Origin: CAZDKK01 sp964603725
Lineage (GTDB): Bacteria; Eisenbacteria; RBG-16-71-46; CAIMUX01; WJJG01
Length of the DNA: 64,000 nucleotides
NCBI GenBank assembly: GCA_964603725.1
Contig: CAZRWW010000023.1
Span: 1-64,000, forward strand
Reading direction: 5' to 3'
Below, piece by piece: positions 55,522 to 64,000 of this stretch (its first letter is position 1; every line of letters begins with the position of its first letter). Under the pieces are notes generated by a model. The model had not been told where the DNA came from. It worked only from the letters and a program-made list of their open reading frames with translations, and made no database searches. Position numbers and translations under genes: made by a program.

Positions 55522-56105
55522 CAGACCCGCCCATCCGCGAGCTCGCGGGAGAGCCAGCGCTTGGCCACGTCCCAGTCGTCGTAGGCGGTCCGGCGGGAGA
55601 CGAACAGAACGTGCGCGATCTCGTCCATGTTCATGCCGGCGAAGACGCGCAGCTCAACGACGCGGCACATGCGTTCGTCGAGTTGTGAAAGGCGCACGAG
55701 AACATCGTCCAGAGCCAGGATCTCGAAGGTGGGGTTGTCCTGGGCGCCGATGGCGTCGTCGAGCGTGACGCGGTCCAGCCCGCCGCCGCGTTTCTCCGCC
55801 AGCCGCCGGCGGGCGTGGTCGACCAGGATCTGACGCATGGCGCGGGCCGCGGTGCGCAGGAAGTGGGCGCGATCCTGCCAGTTCGTCTGCGAGACGTCGA
55901 CGAGCCGCAGGTAGGCTTCGTGGACCAGCGCCGTGGGTCGCAGCGTGTGCCCCGCGCGCTCCCCGCGCATGAGCCGCGCGGCGATCGCATGGAGCTCATC
56001 GTAGACGAGCTCAAAGAGCCGGTCGCTGGGCCGGAAGTCCCCCACAGCCTGGCCGGAGCCTGCCCCAAGGATGCGGGCCACCTCCTCGCGAGCGGTGCTG
56101 TCCAC
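55521..56105 (-). CDS. ECF-like sigma factor (sigma-70 family)
   Basis: A 194-residue sigma factor of the ECF_SigF-type used with TPR kinases: RLFELVYDELHAIAARLMRG, TLRPTALVHEAYLRLVD, WQDRAHFLRTAARAMRQILVD (region 2), MNMDEIAHVLFVSRRTAYDDW and AKRWLSRELADG (region 4). GTG at 56105 is preferred since it matches family length; ATG at 56165 would add 20 unusual residues without an RBS. Translationally coupled to the kinase gene. No anti-sigma factor is in view, suggesting kinase control instead, as seen in some Acidobacteria and Planctomycetes (inference). Confidence 0.9.
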   Translation of the reverse strand: MDSTAREEVARILGAGSGQAVGDFRPSDRLFELVYDELHAIAARLMRGERAGHTLRPTALVHEAYLRLVDVSQTNWQDRAHFLRTAARAMRQILVDHARRRLAEKRGGGLDRVTLDDAIGAQDNPTFEILALDDVLVRLSQLDERMCRVVELRVFAGMNMDEIAHVLFVSRRTAYDDWDVAKRWLSRELADGRV

Positions 56106-56431
56106 ACGGCCCCCTACATCACACGTATACACTCCGAACCAGCGTGCCTTAAGCCTAGAGGCCATCAGGTGCGTCGTGCAACGGTTTCCCGGGGCGTAGG
56201 AGGAATCCGTGCGATGACTTGCGCATCCGGAAGGCTGGAAGTTGACGACTGTAATCTATGTGACTGGTGAGCCACCTGGCACGCATCCGAGCATGAGGGT
56301 TCCACCTCTCTGGCGATTGTGATTTAGATCCGCACATCGGTCCTCCCTTTTTCGCCTGCCTGATTGGGGGCAGTCGCAGGTAGCCCGCGCCCGGCCATCG
56401 GACGCGCTCGGAACTCAAAAGGGAGACCGCC
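56106..56431. other. 326-bp divergent intergenic region
   Basis: It lies between the sigma factor (minus) and the large secreted protein (plus). It is lower in GC than its surroundings. TTGACG occurs at 56242-56247, but I find no -10 at proper spacing on that strand. No gene or clear repeat is seen. Confidence 0.4.
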
Positions 56432-58732
56432 ATGAACGCGAAGAGGCACAGCCAGACCAGCGGACACGCCGTCGCCCAGGGCCAGACCCACGCTTTCGCC
56501 CTGGACCTGGTCTTGACCCTGGTCCTGGTCCTATTCTGCTCCGTGATGAGCGCCCGCGCGCAGATTAGCTCCACCGGCGGAGTCGTCGTCCCCGTGACGC
56601 GCGCGGATGTGATCGCCGTGGGGTCGCTCGTCGAGGGCGCCTACGCCAGCGACACCGAGGTCCGCATCTTCATGGAACGGGAAGGCCAACGACTGGCGAC
56701 CGGCATGAACCTGGATGTCACCGCCGACGGCACCTACAACTACCCGCTGACCCCGGGGACGCTGCCGGCGGGCGAGTGGGTCTCGTCGGTGATGATCCAT
56801 GCCGACCGGGCCTCCGCGGGAGGGACTTCCCACCTCGTCGGCACCATCGTCTTCAGCGTCGAGATCCTCGGCATCGTGATCGAGAGTGGAACGCTGGACG
56901 CCTGGGACCCCGTCGTGGGACTCACGGCCCTCACCTACCCCACCGGCGCAGGCCAACGGGGATTGGAGGTCAATGATGCGGTCTGGCCGGATCCCGACGA
57001 GATCATGCTCAACGGCAACACGCTCGATCTGAACTTCCTGACATCGATCGGGACCGACCAGATGCGCGTCATCCTGGCGGGTAACGCCCGGGGGGTCACG
57101 TTCTCGATCGACTACCAGGGCGTCACCCTGGGAACGCCCGCGACCTGGGGCCCCGGCGTCATCGACGAAGGCGACATCCTGACGGTCGCACAGCCGGGAC
57201 CCTCCGGTCCGAACCCGCCGGTGGTCGGTCCCACCAATCCTCCCGCGGTGGTGCTGGAGCCCGCGGATCTCGGCATCACGTCGTCCGGGGCCATGGGCCT
57301 CCGCGAGGTCGATGCCCTCTCCTTCGGCAAGGATCGCGGCGGTCGGCTGTTCTTCTCCGTGGACGAGTTCGCGGTCGGGCTGCCCTACAGCCCACCGCCC
57401 AACGTTCGCTCCGAGGGAGCGCTGCCCGGCAGACATGAGCAGGCGGCCGCTGACGCCTATCTCTTCCGGGGTCCGATTGCACCGACCGACACGAGCTTCA
57501 CGCCGGGCAACCGGGCCTCGATCGATGGTGACGGTGTGGCGCCCTCGGGTCGTCCCGGTCTGGGGCTGATCGAACCCTGTCCTCCCACGCTTTACTGCCT
57601 GCCGGACTCGGGGGACAACCTGGATGCCCTCGCCCTGAGCACGCGGCCCGAGGACTTGCAGGGCTACATCTACTTCTCATTGGACGCCGCGTACGTCGAC
57701 TGGGCTGAGGCCTTTTCCGCGCCGCCGAATACCGGCACGGCCGTTGCGAACGGCGTCAGCGCCGCCGACATCTTGGTGCGCACGCCCGGCAGCAGCAGCT
57801 TCACCGTCTATACCACCGCCGCCGATCTCGGCCTCCAGAGCCTGCTCGAGGAAGACGATGTCGACGCCATTTCGGTCTGGGACCGGGGTGTCCGCGGCGA
57901 GTATGAGCCGGGCATCGATCGGATCCTCTTCTCGCTGCGCCGCGGCTCGGCTTCGCTGGGCACGCCCGACTGCCGCTTGGGCTGGCTCATCACCGAAGCC
58001 GATGTGCTCACTCCCGGCCCGTGCATCCTCATCCCGGGTGAGTCATTGGGCCTCGACACCTCGCGCTGGGGCATCATCACGCCCTACCAGGTGCCGGACG
58101 ATCTCGACGGGATGTCCCGCACCTTCCCCCACAGCGCGCCGATCGGCAACGGCGACGAGGTGGAGGTCGGGGTCGGGCAAGCGGCGCCGATTCCGGTGGT
58201 GGAGAACGACTTCCCTCTCGATGGAGATCTGGTCCCGGCAAGCCTCACGATTGTGACTCGCCCGCAGCACGGTGTCATCGAGCACATCGACCCCGAGACC
58301 GGGGTCGTCACGTACCGCCACGATGGCAGCAGCTTTCTGGAGGACCTCTTCACCTACATCGTCTTCGATGACCGTGGCGAGTTCAGCGAGGAAACGACGG
58401 TGTTCATCCGCGTCGGGAGCATGGCGGCCGAAGGAGAGCCTGCCGCGGCGCCGGCTTCCACGTTGTCCTGCACCAGCCCCAATCCCTTCCTCGGCCGGAT
58501 CGCCTTCCGCATCCAGCCGATGCAGACGGGCCATACCCGCGTCACCGTCTTCGATCCCGCCGGCCGTCAGGTCAGGATCCTGCTGGACGAGGTCGTGGCG
58601 GCCGGTACGACCCGCGAGTTCGCCTGGGACGGCCAGGATGAAATCGGTCAGATCACGGCGGCGGGGATCTACATGGTCCAGATGAAGTCGCCCGCCGGCG
58701 AGGAGCAGGTGCGGGTGGTGAAGATGAAGTAG
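56432..58732 (+). CDS. large secreted protein with cadherin-like module and FlgD-like tail
   Basis: A 766-residue exported protein. Its leader has an unusually long polar start, then DLVLTLVLVLFCSVMSARAQ. Residues 50-560 contain several similar blocks (for example DNLDALALSTRPEDLQGYI, EDDVDAISVWDRGVRGEYE) with no family I can name. Residues 590-650 read VVENDFPLDGDLVPASLTIV, then YRHDGSSFLEDLFTYIVFDD, which is a cadherin-like/bacterial Ig tandem module. The last 85 residues are the FlgD/T9SS-like tail (TSPNPFLGRIAFRIQPMQTG, VFDPAGRQVRILLDE, WDGQDEIG, GIYMVQMKSP). GGGAGA is 5 bases before the ATG. Divergent from the sigma-kinase unit, so possibly its target. Confidence 0.83.
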   Translation: MNAKRHSQTSGHAVAQGQTHAFALDLVLTLVLVLFCSVMSARAQISSTGGVVVPVTRADVIAVGSLVEGAYASDTEVRIFMEREGQRLATGMNLDVTADGTYNYPLTPGTLPAGEWVSSVMIHADRASAGGTSHLVGTIVFSVEILGIVIESGTLDAWDPVVGLTALTYPTGAGQRGLEVNDAVWPDPDEIMLNGNTLDLNFLTSIGTDQMRVILAGNARGVTFSIDYQGVTLGTPATWGPGVIDEGDILTVAQPGPSGPNPPVVGPTNPPAVVLEPADLGITSSGAMGLREVDALSFGKDRGGRLFFSVDEFAVGLPYSPPPNVRSEGALPGRHEQAAADAYLFRGPIAPTDTSFTPGNRASIDGDGVAPSGRPGLGLIEPCPPTLYCLPDSGDNLDALALSTRPEDLQGYIYFSLDAAYVDWAEAFSAPPNTGTAVANGVSAADILVRTPGSSSFTVYTTAADLGLQSLLEEDDVDAISVWDRGVRGEYEPGIDRILFSLRRGSASLGTPDCRLGWLITEADVLTPGPCILIPGESLGLDTSRWGIITPYQVPDDLDGMSRTFPHSAPIGNGDEVEVGVGQAAPIPVVENDFPLDGDLVPASLTIVTRPQHGVIEHIDPETGVVTYRHDGSSFLEDLFTYIVFDDRGEFSEETTVFIRVGSMAAEGEPAAAPASTLSCTSPNPFLGRIAFRIQPMQTGHTRVTVFDPAGRQVRILLDEVVAAGTTREFAWDGQDEIGQITAAGIYMVQMKSPAGEEQVRVVKMK

Positions 58733-58772
58733 GCCGTGGCAGCACGGATGGGCACGGGTCAGGCATGTTCGC

Positions 58773-58803
58773 CGAGCCCACCCTGCCGGCCAGGGTGGGC
58801 TCG
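58773..58803. terminator. bidirectional GC-rich hairpin between convergent genes
   Basis: A perfect 13-bp stem, CGAGCCCACCCTG (58773-58785) with CAGGGTGGGCTCG (58791-58803), and a CCGGC loop. It lies between two convergent genes, 40 bases after one stop and 25 before the other. There is no T-run, so it is probably a bidirectional weak intrinsic or factor-assisted terminator. Confidence 0.65.
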
Positions 58804-58828
58804 ATCTGTCAGAGGACACCGGGTCCGT

Positions 58829-61800
58829 CTACCGCACCGGCGTCAACCCGAAGACCTTGATCTTGGTCAGCAGCGTCGGGTAGCTGATCCGCAGGCGTCT
58901 GGCGGTCTCAGCCTTGTTCCAGCCGGTGGCGATCAGCGTCTCGGAGACCATGCGCCGCTCCAGGCGCAAGACCTCCTCGCGCAGCGCCCGCGGCTTGCCG
59001 TCACGCCCCGTGGCGCCGGCGTCGCCGGACCGGCCCGGCACGGAGCCGCTCGACGCGCCGGAACCCCCGTTGTCCCTCCGCTCCGCCCCCGGGCCGACGC
59101 CGGCCGGGGTTTCCGCGAAGCTCGCCGAGCCGCCCAGCAGCTCGCGCGGCAGCAGGTCCGTCGTGATCCGCTCACCGTCCAGGCTGAGGGCCACCAGCCG
59201 GCGCACGACCTGGATGAGCTCGCGGATGTTGCCCCGCCAGGTGTGCTCCAGTAGAACCCGCCGAACCTCGGCGTCGAGCCCGGCCGGGTGGCGGCCGATT
59301 TCGCAGCAGATGCGTTCGTAGAAGTGCGCGATCAGCAGCGGAATGTCTCCCGGGCGCTCGCGCAGCGGCGGCAGGTGAATCGTGAAGTCGCTGAGCCTGT
59401 AGAAGAGATCCTCGAGGAACGTCCCGCGGCGGATGGCCTCCGCCAGATCGGCGTTGCTGGCGCAGACGATCCGCACGTCGACCGCATGATCCCGCGTGGC
59501 GCCCACCCGGCGGATCTTGTGCGTGTCGAGCGCGTGCAAGAGCTTGGCTTGCACAGTCAGGCTGGTGCGGCTGATCTCGTCCAGGAAGAGCGTGCCACCT
59601 TCGGCCTCCTCGAAGAGCCCCCGCTTGTCCGCGCGGGCACCGGTGAAGGAGCCCGCCACGTGGCCGAAGAGCTCGCTCTCGAGCAGGGTCTCGGGAATGG
59701 CGGCGCAGTTGACCGAGATGAACGGGCCGTGGTGACGGGCCGAAGCCCGATGGATGCACTGCGCCAGCAGGCCCTTGCCGGTCCCGGTCTCGCCCGTGAC
59801 CAGAATGCTGGCGGTCGAGTCGCCGACGCGCTCGAGCTGGGCGAAATTGCGCAGGAGCTCCACGTCCTGGGTCACGTACTCGGCCAGGGGGCCGCTGCGG
59901 ACCGGCTGCTCGCGGCCCCGGCGCTGTTCCTGCAGCTCCCGCTCCCGGCGCACCTGGATGAGGCCCAGGCCGAGGAGGCCCGAGACCACGCTCAGGACCC
60001 GCAGGTCGCCCCGCCCGTAGACGGCGCTGCCCTCGCCGCGGCGGTCGATGTAGAGGATGCCCTTGCCCTCGGGCAGGCTCAGGGACAGAACCGCCAGGGA
60101 CTTGACGCCGCCGAAGACCCGCTCGGCGTCCGCCGCGAACCGGGAGTCCTGCGTGAGCCCGCCGGCCAGGACGAGCCCGCGCTTCTGCACGTGCGGCGCC
60201 ACCGCGCCCAGGATGGCCTCGGCCCGGCCGTTCTCCAACCCCACGCTGGCGATGACGGAGAACTGCCCCCCCTTGACCGCCGGCGCCGCCAGCAAGGCCC
60301 GGCTGCTCTCGAGGCGTTCGAGCGCAAAGCGCAGCATGCTCTCCAGGCGCGCCTCGTCGGCGCCGCCCTCCGAGAAGAAGCGGCTCCAGTCCTGGATGAT
60401 CTCGACCTCGGGCGACTTCAGGACCGTGGCCTCGGCCGTTTGCATCTCGAGGACCGCCCGCGCGCGGTCAAGGCGTTCGAGCACGTCTCGCCGGTCCGCC
60501 TGTTCGGCCAGGCTGCGGCCACGGGCGATGTCCCGCAGCGCCCCCTCGAGGTCCCGCTGCCCGGCGCGCAGCTCGGCCAGTTCGACGACCGCCTCTGCGG
60601 CCTGCCCGATCAGCTCCACCGAGAGGAAGAACTCGATCGCTCGCTGGAGCTGCTCGGTGGCCTTCAGCCGCGTGGCCTGGCCTTCCCCATGCGACCCGCC
60701 GGCGTCCGCGTGACCCAGGTGCCGGCCCCAAGCGACCCTGGCCAGCGCCAGCTCATACTGCTCGGGCGTCTGACTCAGGATCTCCACCGCCCTCTGGAGC
60801 ACTCGGCCGGCGGATGCATGCTTGCCCTGGCGGTCGTAGGCATCGCCCAGGACGCGCAGGGCGGCCCCGGCCTCGGCGCTGTCGCCGACGTGGCGGGCGC
60901 CGCGGTAGGCGCGCGTCGCCAGGCGCTCGGCCTCCGCCGGGTCTCCGAGGCGCAGCATGACCTGGGCCAATCGACGCTCGATCTCCGGGGCGAGGTCGCC
61001 CTTGGGGGCCACGGCCTTGGCCAGCTCCAGACCGTGCTCGAGCTTGCCGCGGGCCTGCGCGAGCTGGCCCTGATCGGCCAGGAGGTCGCCTTCGAACTCC
61101 CAGCACAACACCACCTCTCGCCCGTACTTGTTCTCTTCCGCCAGACGGCGTGCCTGCGCGTACGACTCGGCCGCGTTCGCGCAACGCCCGCGCCGGCGCT
61201 GCAGGTTGCCCAGGGCCAGGTGGCCGCAGGTGGCCGCAAAGCTGTTGCCGATCTCCTGGCACGTCGACACCCCGCGCACGAGGGCTCGTTCGGCTTCCTT
61301 CCACTCGCACAGCTTGGTGCACAGGATCCCCAGGTTGATGCAGTGCGCGGCCACGTGGGCGGCGTTGCCCATTGCCTCGCTGATGACCAGCGTCTGCCTC
61401 AGGTATTCGAGCGCATCGCGCCAGCGCGGACCGTTCGTCAGGAGCATCCCCAAGTTGTTGAGCGCCCTGGCCGTGCCCTCCCGGTCGTCAATCCGCCGGA
61501 AGGTGAACAGCGCGCTCTCGAAGCACTCCTGGCTCTCCTTCACGCGGCCGGCTCGCATGTGGATGGTGCCGAGGGTCAGCTCCAGCGCACCGATCTCGGC
61601 ATGCTCCCCGGTCGCGCGGAGCAGGTCATAGGCCGCCGTGGCCAGCTTCAGGGCGACTTCGTAGTCGCCCAGGCGGACGTGCAGGGCAGCCGCGCGCGAC
61701 ATGGCCCTGCCGCGCAGGATCCCGTCCCCGTGCTCGTCCAGGAGCTCCATGGCCTGACCCACCTGGGTCAGCGCGGCGGAGAAGTCACCGCGCGCGCGCA

Positions 61801-62059
61801 GGCAATCGGCCATGCGGAGCTTCAGGTCGACCAGGCGGGGGATCTCGCTCACACGGGGACCAGCCAGTCCCTCGGCCCGCGCCAGGACCTCGATGGCCGC
61901 CGGGGTGTCGTCGGCCGCCAGGTGGAGCTCGGCAACCTGCACCAGCCGGTCCAGTTCATCCGGAACTCTAGATGCTGGGGAGCTCTCAGGCGCCCTGGCG
62001 GGCAGGCGCGCGCCGGGCCCCCGGGGGCTCCCACGATGTCTGTGGTTGGCCTCTGCCAT
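58829..62059 (-). CDS. TPR-GAF sigma54-dependent transcriptional activator
   Basis: A 1076-residue regulator. Residues 40-540 are TPRs (ARALNNLGMLLTNGPRWRDA). Residues about 560-700 look like a GAF domain (LESSRALLAAPAVKGGQFSV, SLSLPEGKGILYIDRRGEG). The AAA+ ATPase follows: VTGETGTGKGLLA (Walker A), GHVAGSFTGARADKRG (the sigma54-contact loop, GSFTGA instead of the usual GAFTGA), GGTLFLDEISRTSL (Walker B), FLEDLFYRLSDF and HTWRGNIRELIQVV. The C-terminal Fis-type HTH is ATGWNKAETARRLRISYPTLL. GAGGGG about 10 bases upstream. Preceded 18 bases by a small exported protein on the same strand. The TPR-GAF front end probably senses a protein or small ligand. Confidence 0.92.
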   Translation of the reverse strand: MAEANHRHRGSPRGPGARLPARAPESSPASRVPDELDRLVQVAELHLAADDTPAAIEVLARAEGLAGPRVSEIPRLVDLKLRMADCLRARGDFSAALTQVGQAMELLDEHGDGILRGRAMSRAAALHVRLGDYEVALKLATAAYDLLRATGEHAEIGALELTLGTIHMRAGRVKESQECFESALFTFRRIDDREGTARALNNLGMLLTNGPRWRDALEYLRQTLVISEAMGNAAHVAAHCINLGILCTKLCEWKEAERALVRGVSTCQEIGNSFAATCGHLALGNLQRRRGRCANAAESYAQARRLAEENKYGREVVLCWEFEGDLLADQGQLAQARGKLEHGLELAKAVAPKGDLAPEIERRLAQVMLRLGDPAEAERLATRAYRGARHVGDSAEAGAALRVLGDAYDRQGKHASAGRVLQRAVEILSQTPEQYELALARVAWGRHLGHADAGGSHGEGQATRLKATEQLQRAIEFFLSVELIGQAAEAVVELAELRAGQRDLEGALRDIARGRSLAEQADRRDVLERLDRARAVLEMQTAEATVLKSPEVEIIQDWSRFFSEGGADEARLESMLRFALERLESSRALLAAPAVKGGQFSVIASVGLENGRAEAILGAVAPHVQKRGLVLAGGLTQDSRFAADAERVFGGVKSLAVLSLSLPEGKGILYIDRRGEGSAVYGRGDLRVLSVVSGLLGLGLIQVRRERELQEQRRGREQPVRSGPLAEYVTQDVELLRNFAQLERVGDSTASILVTGETGTGKGLLAQCIHRASARHHGPFISVNCAAIPETLLESELFGHVAGSFTGARADKRGLFEEAEGGTLFLDEISRTSLTVQAKLLHALDTHKIRRVGATRDHAVDVRIVCASNADLAEAIRRGTFLEDLFYRLSDFTIHLPPLRERPGDIPLLIAHFYERICCEIGRHPAGLDAEVRRVLLEHTWRGNIRELIQVVRRLVALSLDGERITTDLLPRELLGGSASFAETPAGVGPGAERRDNGGSGASSGSVPGRSGDAGATGRDGKPRALREEVLRLERRMVSETLIATGWNKAETARRLRISYPTLLTKIKVFGLTPVR

Positions 62060-62077
62060 GGCCGTTCCACCCCTCTG

Positions 62078-62407
62078 TCAGATGCCGAGTGTCGTGGAAA
62101 GGATCAACATCGCCCGCACCAGCCCGATGCTGACGACGTAGTCCGCGCTCCGGAGCGGCACGTTGGGATCGCCGTCCGTCGTCCCGGTCCCCTCGCCGCG
62201 CGTACCCTCACTCGGGCCGTCTCCGCACCCGGGGGCGGCGGCGGTGACCTGCGCGGGGGCCGCCGCGCCGTTGCGAGCGTCCTGGGCCGCGGCCGCTCGC
62301 GCGTGCTCGGCCCCGGCCGCCACACCCGCCAGGGTGACAGACAGGACCGCCGCCAGCGCCAGAATCGCCAGCGCGACCTTCCCAGAGCTCATCTTCTTGC
62401 TGTCCAT
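62078..62407 (-). CDS. small exported protein, unknown function
   Basis: A 109-residue protein with an N-terminal signal or anchor helix (KVALAILALAAVLSVTLAG) and a low-complexity Ala/Gly/Thr middle with few charged residues. The C-terminus is hydrophobic (ADYVVSIGLVRAMLILSTTLGI). I do not recognise it. GGAGG lies 8 bases before the ATG. It precedes the sigma54 activator by only 18 bases and is probably co-transcribed. A membrane-linked signal partner is possible but speculative. Confidence 0.6.
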   Translation of the reverse strand: MDSKKMSSGKVALAILALAAVLSVTLAGVAAGAEHARAAAAQDARNGAAAPAQVTAAAPGCGDGPSEGTRGEGTGTTDGDPNVPLRSADYVVSIGLVRAMLILSTTLGI

Positions 62408-62839
62408 TGCTGAATCCTCCTGGCCTCGGGCCGGGATAGGGGGGGTTGAAAGCCGGTCGTCGAAGTCGCTGGGCCTCCAGGTGGCTGCGCTTCGAAGTGA
62501 ACACGATCCTCTCTGGTCCGTCCTCACGGAAGGATAATGAACGCCTGACGATCTCCTGAGGGGGGCAAGAGAACGCCCTGCTCGCCTTCCGCTGCGCTGT
62601 CTTGGGGGGTGCCGATGGCGTCACACGGCCCGCGGACGCCGCTCGGGCGCCCTCGGGTGTCGCCAGCCTCGTCCTTCCGCCGTCCCAGCGTGATGCCGAC
62701 ACCACCGGCGCCGCGGAGAACTCGGCCGTGACACCGTCAGTATAGACGCAATGAACCCTGGTTGTGTTTGATAGACGGAGAGATTCGCGGAGATTACCTG
62801 CAAACCACGCGCGCCAGCCGCCACCCGATGCGGGCCCGC
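62408..62839. other. 432-bp intergenic region upstream of the small exported protein
   Basis: It lies between the threonine aldolase stop and the small exported protein start, both on the minus strand. On the minus strand, TATACT (62744-62739) is the best -10-like hexamer in an AT-rich island (62735-62805), without a good -35. No sigma54 -24/-12 site is seen. Short open frames here look like noise. Confidence 0.4.
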
Positions 62840-63895
62840 TCAGCTTGCGCCTGAGGCCACCCGCCGGAAGCCGGCGATCGTGCGCTCGATATCATCGTCA
62901 TCCACATCGAGATGGACGACCAGGCGGATCCGGGTGGGGCTGACCGCCATGCACAGCACACCCATCTTCTTGAGCGCGGCGCACACCTGGGGCGCGGTTT
63001 GGGAAGATCCAACGTAGGTTCCAGGCACCTCCACGTAGACCATGTTCGTGTCCGGGGGGTCGTTTTCCACGCGCAAGCCCGGCGCCCCGGCCAGACCCAC
63101 GGCCAGCCGCCGGGCGCGGGCGTGGTCCTCGGCCAGCCGCTCGATGTGATGGTCGAGCGCGTAGAGCGCGCCGGCGGCGATGATGCCGGCCTGGCGCATC
63201 CCGCCGCCGAACATCTTGCGGAACCGGCGGGCCCGCTTGATGGCCTCCCGCGGCCCGGCCAGGACCGATCCGATCGGCGCCCCCAGGCCCTTCGAGAAGC
63301 AGAAGGCGATCGTGTCGCCGCAGGCCGCATAGTCGGCGGCCGGGATCCCGGTCGCGACGACGGCGTTGAAGACCCGGGCGCCGTCGATGTGGACCTTCAG
63401 GCCCCGGGCGCGCGCCTCCCGGCCGATGCGCTGCATCTCGGCGAGCGGGAAGATCGCGCCGCCGGCCCGGTTGTGGGTGTTCTCGAGCAATACCATGCTG
63501 ACCGGCGCGTGATGCTCGTTCTCGGGGCGCAGGTGCGCGGCGATCTGCTCCCAGGTGATCACGCCGCGCTCGCCCGGGATCTGCCGGGGCAACACGCCGC
63601 AGAGATTGGCCGCCGCGCCGGATTCGTAGTCGAAGACGTGGGAATTCCTCTCGAGCAGGATCTCGTCGCCGGGGCTGGCCTGGCTGCGAATGGCCAGCTC
63701 GTTGGCCATCGTGCCCGACGGCACGTAGACCGCCGCCTCCTTGCCGGCGATGGCGGCCGAGCGCCCCTCGAGCGCGAGCACGGTCGGGTCCTCGCCGAAG
63801 ACGTCGTCACCCACCTCGGCCGCCGCCATGGCGGCCCGCATGGCGGGCGTGGGCCTGGTGAGCGTGTCGCTGCGCAGATCGGCGATGCGGCTCAT
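62840..63895 (-). CDS. ltaE: low-specificity L-threonine aldolase
   Basis: A 351-residue PLP enzyme cleaving L-threonine/allo-threonine to glycine and acetaldehyde. Family text: IADLRSDTLTRPTPAMRAAM, VGDDVFGEDPTVLALE, VYVPSGTMANELAIRSQA, VLLENTHNRAGGAIFPLAE, HIDGARVFNAVVATG (PLP-binding Asp) and AFCFSKGLGAPIGSVLAG (the Schiff-base Lys). Two ATGs compete: 63895, with GGGGAG 9 bases upstream, is preferred over 63904, which has no spacing. It starts 17 bases after the stop codon of the partial upstream gene, so they likely form an operon. Confidence 0.95.
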   Translation of the reverse strand: MSRIADLRSDTLTRPTPAMRAAMAAAEVGDDVFGEDPTVLALEGRSAAIAGKEAAVYVPSGTMANELAIRSQASPGDEILLERNSHVFDYESGAAANLCGVLPRQIPGERGVITWEQIAAHLRPENEHHAPVSMVLLENTHNRAGGAIFPLAEMQRIGREARARGLKVHIDGARVFNAVVATGIPAADYAACGDTIAFCFSKGLGAPIGSVLAGPREAIKRARRFRKMFGGGMRQAGIIAAGALYALDHHIERLAEDHARARRLAVGLAGAPGLRVENDPPDTNMVYVEVPGTYVGSSQTAPQVCAALKKMGVLCMAVSPTRIRLVVHLDVDDDDIERTIAGFRRVASGAS

Positions 63896-63912
63896 GAGAT
63901 TCATCTCCCCTT

Positions 63913-64000
63913 CTATCGTCCCGGATCGAACTGCTCCGCCGAATGCGCCAGCATTTCGGCCGGCACGGGCTGCAGCGGCAGCTCCGGGCCCTCGATCGTC
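63913..64000 (-). CDS. partial coding sequence, C-terminal end only
   Basis: A reading frame runs in from the window edge and stops at 63913 (TAG). The last residues are PELPLQPVPAEMLAHSAEQF, then DPGR. The frame is clean but too short to identify. The 17-base gap to the threonine aldolase start suggests they share an operon. Confidence 0.5.
   Translation of the reverse strand, partial: TIEGPELPLQPVPAEMLAHSAEQFDPGR

Noticed and set aside
56242..56270. Promoter from TTGACG upstream of the large secreted protein
   Set aside because: No acceptable -10 at 16-18 bases; TATGTG is only nine bases away.

Overview
The window is a 64-kb, very GC-rich (roughly 70%) bacterial scaffold with about 45 protein-coding genes, densely packed on both strands. 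I see no tRNA, rRNA, CRISPR array, insertion sequence or phage block. Six secreted proteins end in the same FlgD/T9SS-like beta-sandwich tail (pattern: PNP, then YDxxGRxVR, then WDG.D, then GxYxxRL). Together with LVIVD and FG-GAP repeat proteins, a PEP-CTERM protein, multihaem cytochromes and TPR-rich kinases and regulators, this suggests an uncultured member of the FCB side of the tree, such as Candidatus Eisenbacteria or a relative. That placement is an inference from protein style, not from a marker gene. The sequence looks like a metagenomic scaffold: two runs of ten N (6674-6683 and 35446-35455) are each flanked by near-duplicates, so both look like false gaps where overlapping contig ends were not merged.

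Layout. 0-6.4 kb: a lipoprotein, an LVIVD-repeat secreted protein, a beta-carbonic anhydrase and an FG-GAP secreted protein. 6.5-13.2 kb: a flavoprotein split by an assembly artefact, a MATE transporter, DNA polymerase IV, a methyltransferase, a BNR-like secreted protein and a DUF5674-type two-gene unit. 13.2-17.1 kb: a redox cluster on the minus strand, transcribed xdhC, then an octahaem hydroxylamine-oxidoreductase-like cytochrome, then a six-haem membrane NapC-like cytochrome. 17.2-28.6 kb: three GT4 glycosyltransferases, a DUF486 membrane protein, a poly-gamma-glutamate hydrolase-like protein, a PEP-CTERM protein, a TMTC-like TPR membrane protein and a secreted M14 carboxypeptidase. 28.7-35.2 kb: a 33-residue membrane protein, a DUF4097 protein, an Eis-like acetyltransferase, a glutaredoxin plus ferredoxin:thioredoxin reductase/rubredoxin fusion pair, and aconitase. 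35.6-38.3 kb: an Rrf2 regulator followed by quinol nitric oxide reductase. 38.5-42.1 kb: two coupled polytopic membrane proteins. 42.3-48.7 kb: a pyruvate carboxylase - isocitrate dehydrogenase - citrate synthase operon. 48.7-52.7 kb: three secreted proteins (C11 protease, FlgD-tail protein, YadA-head-like protein). 52.9-62.4 kb: an ECF-like sigma factor and Ser/Thr kinase pair, a large secreted protein, and a TPR-GAF-sigma54 activator downstream of a small exported protein. 62.8-64 kb: threonine aldolase and the end of one more gene.

How the genes may work together. The HAO-like and NapC-like cytochromes could handle hydroxylamine, nitrite or NO at the membrane, and the Rrf2-qNOR pair would remove NO. 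Pyruvate carboxylase, citrate synthase, aconitase and an isocitrate dehydrogenase with NAD-type residues cover pyruvate to 2-oxoglutarate. The glutaredoxin/FTR pair suggests ferredoxin-driven thiol reduction. Most of the rest is cell-surface biology: secreted repeat proteins, glycosyltransferases and kinase/sigma-factor regulators.
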